Positions 6,039 to 7,802 of a stretch of 7,802 bases of DNA are shown here, in pieces. The stretch spans positions 1 to 7,802 of the forward strand of contig CAAGAB010000212.1 in the NCBI GenBank assembly GCA_900767685.1, given 5' to 3'. Below the pieces are notes generated by a model that was not told where the DNA came from, ran no database searches, and saw only the letters and a program-made list of their open reading frames with translations. The position numbers and the translations under genes were made by a program. The stretch's first letter is position 1. Each line of letters starts with the position of its first letter. Source of the stretch: an uncultured Coprococcus sp. Its GTDB lineage: Bacteria; Bacillota_A; Clostridia; Lachnospirales; Lachnospiraceae.

Positions 6039-7528
6039 ATTATTTTCCTCCTTTTTGAAATTGTTTTTCCAGACTCATAACCACTCCACGTGCCAAGAGC
6101 CTTTGCTGTCTCCGCAATGTCAATATATTTGCCGTCTAACGCATTTATGTATACCACCTGTGATATATGCCCATTTGCCATCCCTGCATCTAGAACATCT
6201 CCACCTTCTGTCTGTGTAAATACCCACGCTGGCACGTACTGCATGTCTCCGGCAGAATCCACCTCTGGCACATACAGCAGCTCCACGTTGTTAAACTCAA
6301 CTTCAGAATATGCGGTGGGATATCTCCTGTAATATTCAGCTATGCTCTCATCCGCAGCCGACATCATCTCATCCCAGTTCAAAAGATCAGCCTTCTTTCT
6401 GACATATGAATTCGTATCTGTACACAGTCTGGCTCTGGCATAGAACACACCATCATCATCGATAAACACGGTCATCTTATCGCCCTCCTGCATGACATAT
6501 CCCTTCTCAGTATTCAGATTGTCCACAGCTGTAAGGTCCTTATAGATCACATCTATTCCGCCTATCTGGCAGCCAAATTCGATTGCATATCCGTTCTTTT
6601 CCATGTCTACAGTGTCAAATGTGCTGTTCTGCCATCTCCTTATCACAGGTTCACAGCTCTGGCTTGCAAGTCCCGACAGACCAAGCTTTGACAGAAAAAC
6701 CATCGCCTCACTCTCGGCCGCATTCTCCGTCATGGTACATTTATTCTTCAGATCTGCCACATCTGCCCCGGCAGAACTCTCAGGAACCGTCTCCACATAC
6801 ACCGAGTTGTCAACTCTGGACAACTCATTCTTCTCCTGATCCCCCGCCTGACTGAACATAATGCTTATTCCACGGGATGTGCTATCGTCATCATTTGCGG
6901 ATACCCACAAGCTGTATTTCTCTCCATCTGCCATGCCTGTGTATATCATATTCGCTCCATAATCGGACACCGGAGTGTATGCATCAGGTGCTTCTTTCTG
7001 CCTTGCCTGCATTTCCTTGATATCACCAGCGTACATCTCAGCTGTTTCTGCCTGTCCATCTTCCAGAGCCTGCTTCCGATATATCTCAGCCATATCTATG
7101 TCACTCTGTATCTCATCCTTCGTCATGTACTCATCGCCATCATTCCGGCAATATATGCCAGATGACTTGTCAAATACCCCCTCAACCATCTTCTGTATTT
7201 CCTCAGCTTTGATCTTAAGATTGTCATAATCCACGACGTATGCTGCGTCAGTGTCCGGCACCACTATGTTTTCAGTGGATAGTTTTATTTCTCTCAGCTT
7301 TGACTTTCCGGTGTCAAATCCGACATTACAAGCACCGGGAACACCAAGTCTCACAGACAGGAGCGCTCCGTCATCTCCCTCCTGTATGGAGTTGCCGTAT
7401 ATATATGTTGTCCTCTCCTCCTCGGCAAATGCATCGCCTTTTTTGTCACCACACCCGCCAAGGCAGACACAGATAAGTGTTCCCAAAACTGCAATGGACA
7501 CCACTATGGTCTCTGACCTCTTTCTCAT
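6035..7528 (-). CDS. Predicted lipoprotein of unknown function (upstream paralogue)
   Basis: 497 residues. The signal peptide has a basic start (MRKRSE), a hydrophobic core (about 8-22) and lipobox LGGC with Cys at 26; the mature protein is acidic and soluble, with no other membrane span. It aligns along its length with the downstream gene: LGVP (61-64), VPDTD (90-94), GIYCRNDG, W-D-E-M-M...ADESIAEYY, FNNV, YVPAWVF (431-437) and INALDG (461-466). The C-terminus runs about 12 residues past the end of the paralogue, and the tail SKRRKII is encoded by the ribosome-binding site of the next gene. Start: ATG 7528-7526 with a weak AAGGGGG (7544-7538) nine bases upstream. It is first in a two-gene operon. 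Its role is unknown; extracytoplasmic sensing or binding is only a guess. No sigma factor or kinase partner is visible. Confidence 0.85.
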   Translation of the reverse strand: MRKRSETIVVSIAVLGTLICVCLGGCGDKKGDAFAEEERTTYIYGNSIQEGDDGALLSVRLGVPGACNVGFDTGKSKLREIKLSTENIVVPDTDAAYVVDYDNLKIKAEEIQKMVEGVFDKSSGIYCRNDGDEYMTKDEIQSDIDMAEIYRKQALEDGQAETAEMYAGDIKEMQARQKEAPDAYTPVSDYGANMIYTGMADGEKYSLWVSANDDDSTSRGISIMFSQAGDQEKNELSRVDNSVYVETVPESSAGADVADLKNKCTMTENAAESEAMVFLSKLGLSGLASQSCEPVIRRWQNSTFDTVDMEKNGYAIEFGCQIGGIDVIYKDLTAVDNLNTEKGYVMQEGDKMTVFIDDDGVFYARARLCTDTNSYVRKKADLLNWDEMMSAADESIAEYYRRYPTAYSEVEFNNVELLYVPEVDSAGDMQYVPAWVFTQTEGGDVLDAGMANGHISQVVYINALDGKYIDIAETAKALGTWSGYESGKTISKRRKII

Positions 7529-7612
7529 ATTCCAACGCCCCCTTCAGATCTTCTGTCAAATACACTGCAGTAAACCCACACACTCTGTATGCGTCGTCCC
7601 GTTCTTGTATCA

Positions 7613-7642
7613 ATTCTATTGGAAACACGTATTAAGAAACAA
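7613..7642 (-). promoter_or_regulatory. Weak candidate promoter of the lipoprotein operon
   Basis: On the minus strand TTGTTT (7642-7637), an 18-bp spacer and TAGAAT (7618-7613, 5 of 6) would start transcription near 7606. The -35 matches only 3 of 6. An inverted repeat CCTTAA-7-TTAAGG (7653-7671) lies just upstream. The operon could instead be read from beyond the intron. Confidence 0.3.
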
Positions 7643-7684
7643 CCGGCCGATTCCTTAAGACTTTATTAAGGTCTATTATCAAGA

Positions 7685-7754
7685 ATCGAGTAGGAGGCGG
7701 TGACTAACCGCCGTCCTCTCACACCACCGTGCGTACCGTTCGGTACACGGCGGT
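7685..7754 (-). ncRNA. Group II intron domains V and VI
   Basis: Domain V (7754-7723): an 8-bp basal stem (ACCGCCGT with ACGGTGGT, one G-U), a two-base bulge GC on the 3' strand, and a 5-bp upper stem GTACC/GGTAC capped by GAAC. The triad position reads CGC, as in IIC introns. Domain VI (about 7722-7685): GGCGGT pairs with ACCGCC, then AGGA with TCCT and GAG with CTC, leaving an unpaired A (base 7691). This A is seven bases from the intron end, the expected branch-point distance. All catalytic features seen look intact. Confidence 0.85.
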
Positions 7755-7755
7755 T

Positions 7756-7802
7756 TCAATAGTTGACGTGCACAGACTGATAGGCTGCGGCTAAATCATA
7801 AA
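7756..7802 (-). CDS. Probable last codons of the intron-encoded reverse transcriptase/maturase
   Basis: Only one of the three minus-strand frames is open from the window edge. It reads YDLAAAYQSVHVNY and stops at TGA (7758-7756), immediately before domain V. That is where the open reading frame of a group IIC intron (in domain IV) would end. Fourteen codons cannot prove the identity; it rests on position in the intron. If the intron lacks a protein this is chance reading. Confidence 0.45.
   Translation of the reverse strand, partial: YDLAAAYQSVHVNY

Larger units (their letters stand above)
7685..7802 (-). mobile_element. Group IIC intron, 3' end (rest lies beyond the right edge)
   Basis: The minus strand here closely matches the 3' end of group IIC introns as I recall it from the Oceanobacillus iheyensis intron: ACCGCCGT...ACGGTGGTGTGAGAGG for domain V and its junction, and a CTCCTACTCGAT end. 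The splice boundary is placed at 7685, with the 3' exon starting TCTTGATAATAG (7684 downward). The intron reads toward the lipoprotein operon. Group IIC introns usually insert just after intrinsic terminators, so a terminator hairpin is expected at the unseen 5' exon. Confidence 0.88.

Noticed and set aside
7446..7628. 60-codon minus-strand open frame starting GTG before the lipoprotein gene (FPIELIQERDDAYRV...)
   Set aside because: Its first half looks somewhat protein-like, but it has no ribosome site near the GTG, overlaps the lipoprotein signal peptide by 83 bases in another frame, and matches nothing I recognise.

Overview
The window looks like a chromosomal piece of an anaerobic Firmicute, most likely a Lachnospiraceae-type gut clostridium. 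The grounds are an oxygen-sensitive class III ribonucleotide reductase, strong AGGAGG-type ribosome sites, a clostridial-type glutamine-dependent NAD synthetase, a long-form PurC, lipoproteins with a diderm-independent lipobox, and a group IIC intron end. The taxon is inferred from style, not from a marker gene.

Layout. Positions 1-661 (minus) hold the N-terminal glutaminase half of an NAD+ synthetase (NadE), cut by the window edge. It has its own candidate promoter and is separated by an intrinsic terminator from purC (842-1717, minus), the SAICAR synthetase of purine synthesis. A 587-bp divergent intergenic region (1718-2304) follows. It carries a weak purC promoter candidate, a strong sigma-A promoter reading rightward (1952-1980), a pair of NrdR-type boxes on its start site (1987-2036), and a tandem pair of 56-bp repeats (2044-2155) in the roughly 320-nt leader of nrdD. 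nrdD (2305-4500, plus, GTG start) encodes an anaerobic ribonucleoside-triphosphate reductase with ATP cone, zinc-binding cysteines and glycyl-radical site. No nrdG follows; a strong, apparently bidirectional terminator does.

Convergent to nrdD is a two-gene operon of paralogous predicted lipoproteins (7528-6035, then 6038-4602, minus) of unknown function, joined by an ATGA stop/start overlap. A REP-like GC-rich palindrome begins at the stop codon of the second gene. At the right edge, 7685-7802 is the 3' end of a group IIC intron on the minus strand (domains V and VI, and probably the last codons of its encoded protein).

NadE, PurC and NrdD are all nucleotide or cofactor metabolism, but each has its own signals, so they read as neighbouring housekeeping units and not one operon. 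The most interesting material is non-coding: the 56-bp repeats differ at six positions, all transitions, and four of these form two compensatory base-pair changes in a GCAA-capped hairpin. They may be a structured RNA or a mobile repeat inside the nrdD leader. The paralogous lipoprotein pair is the main protein of unknown role.
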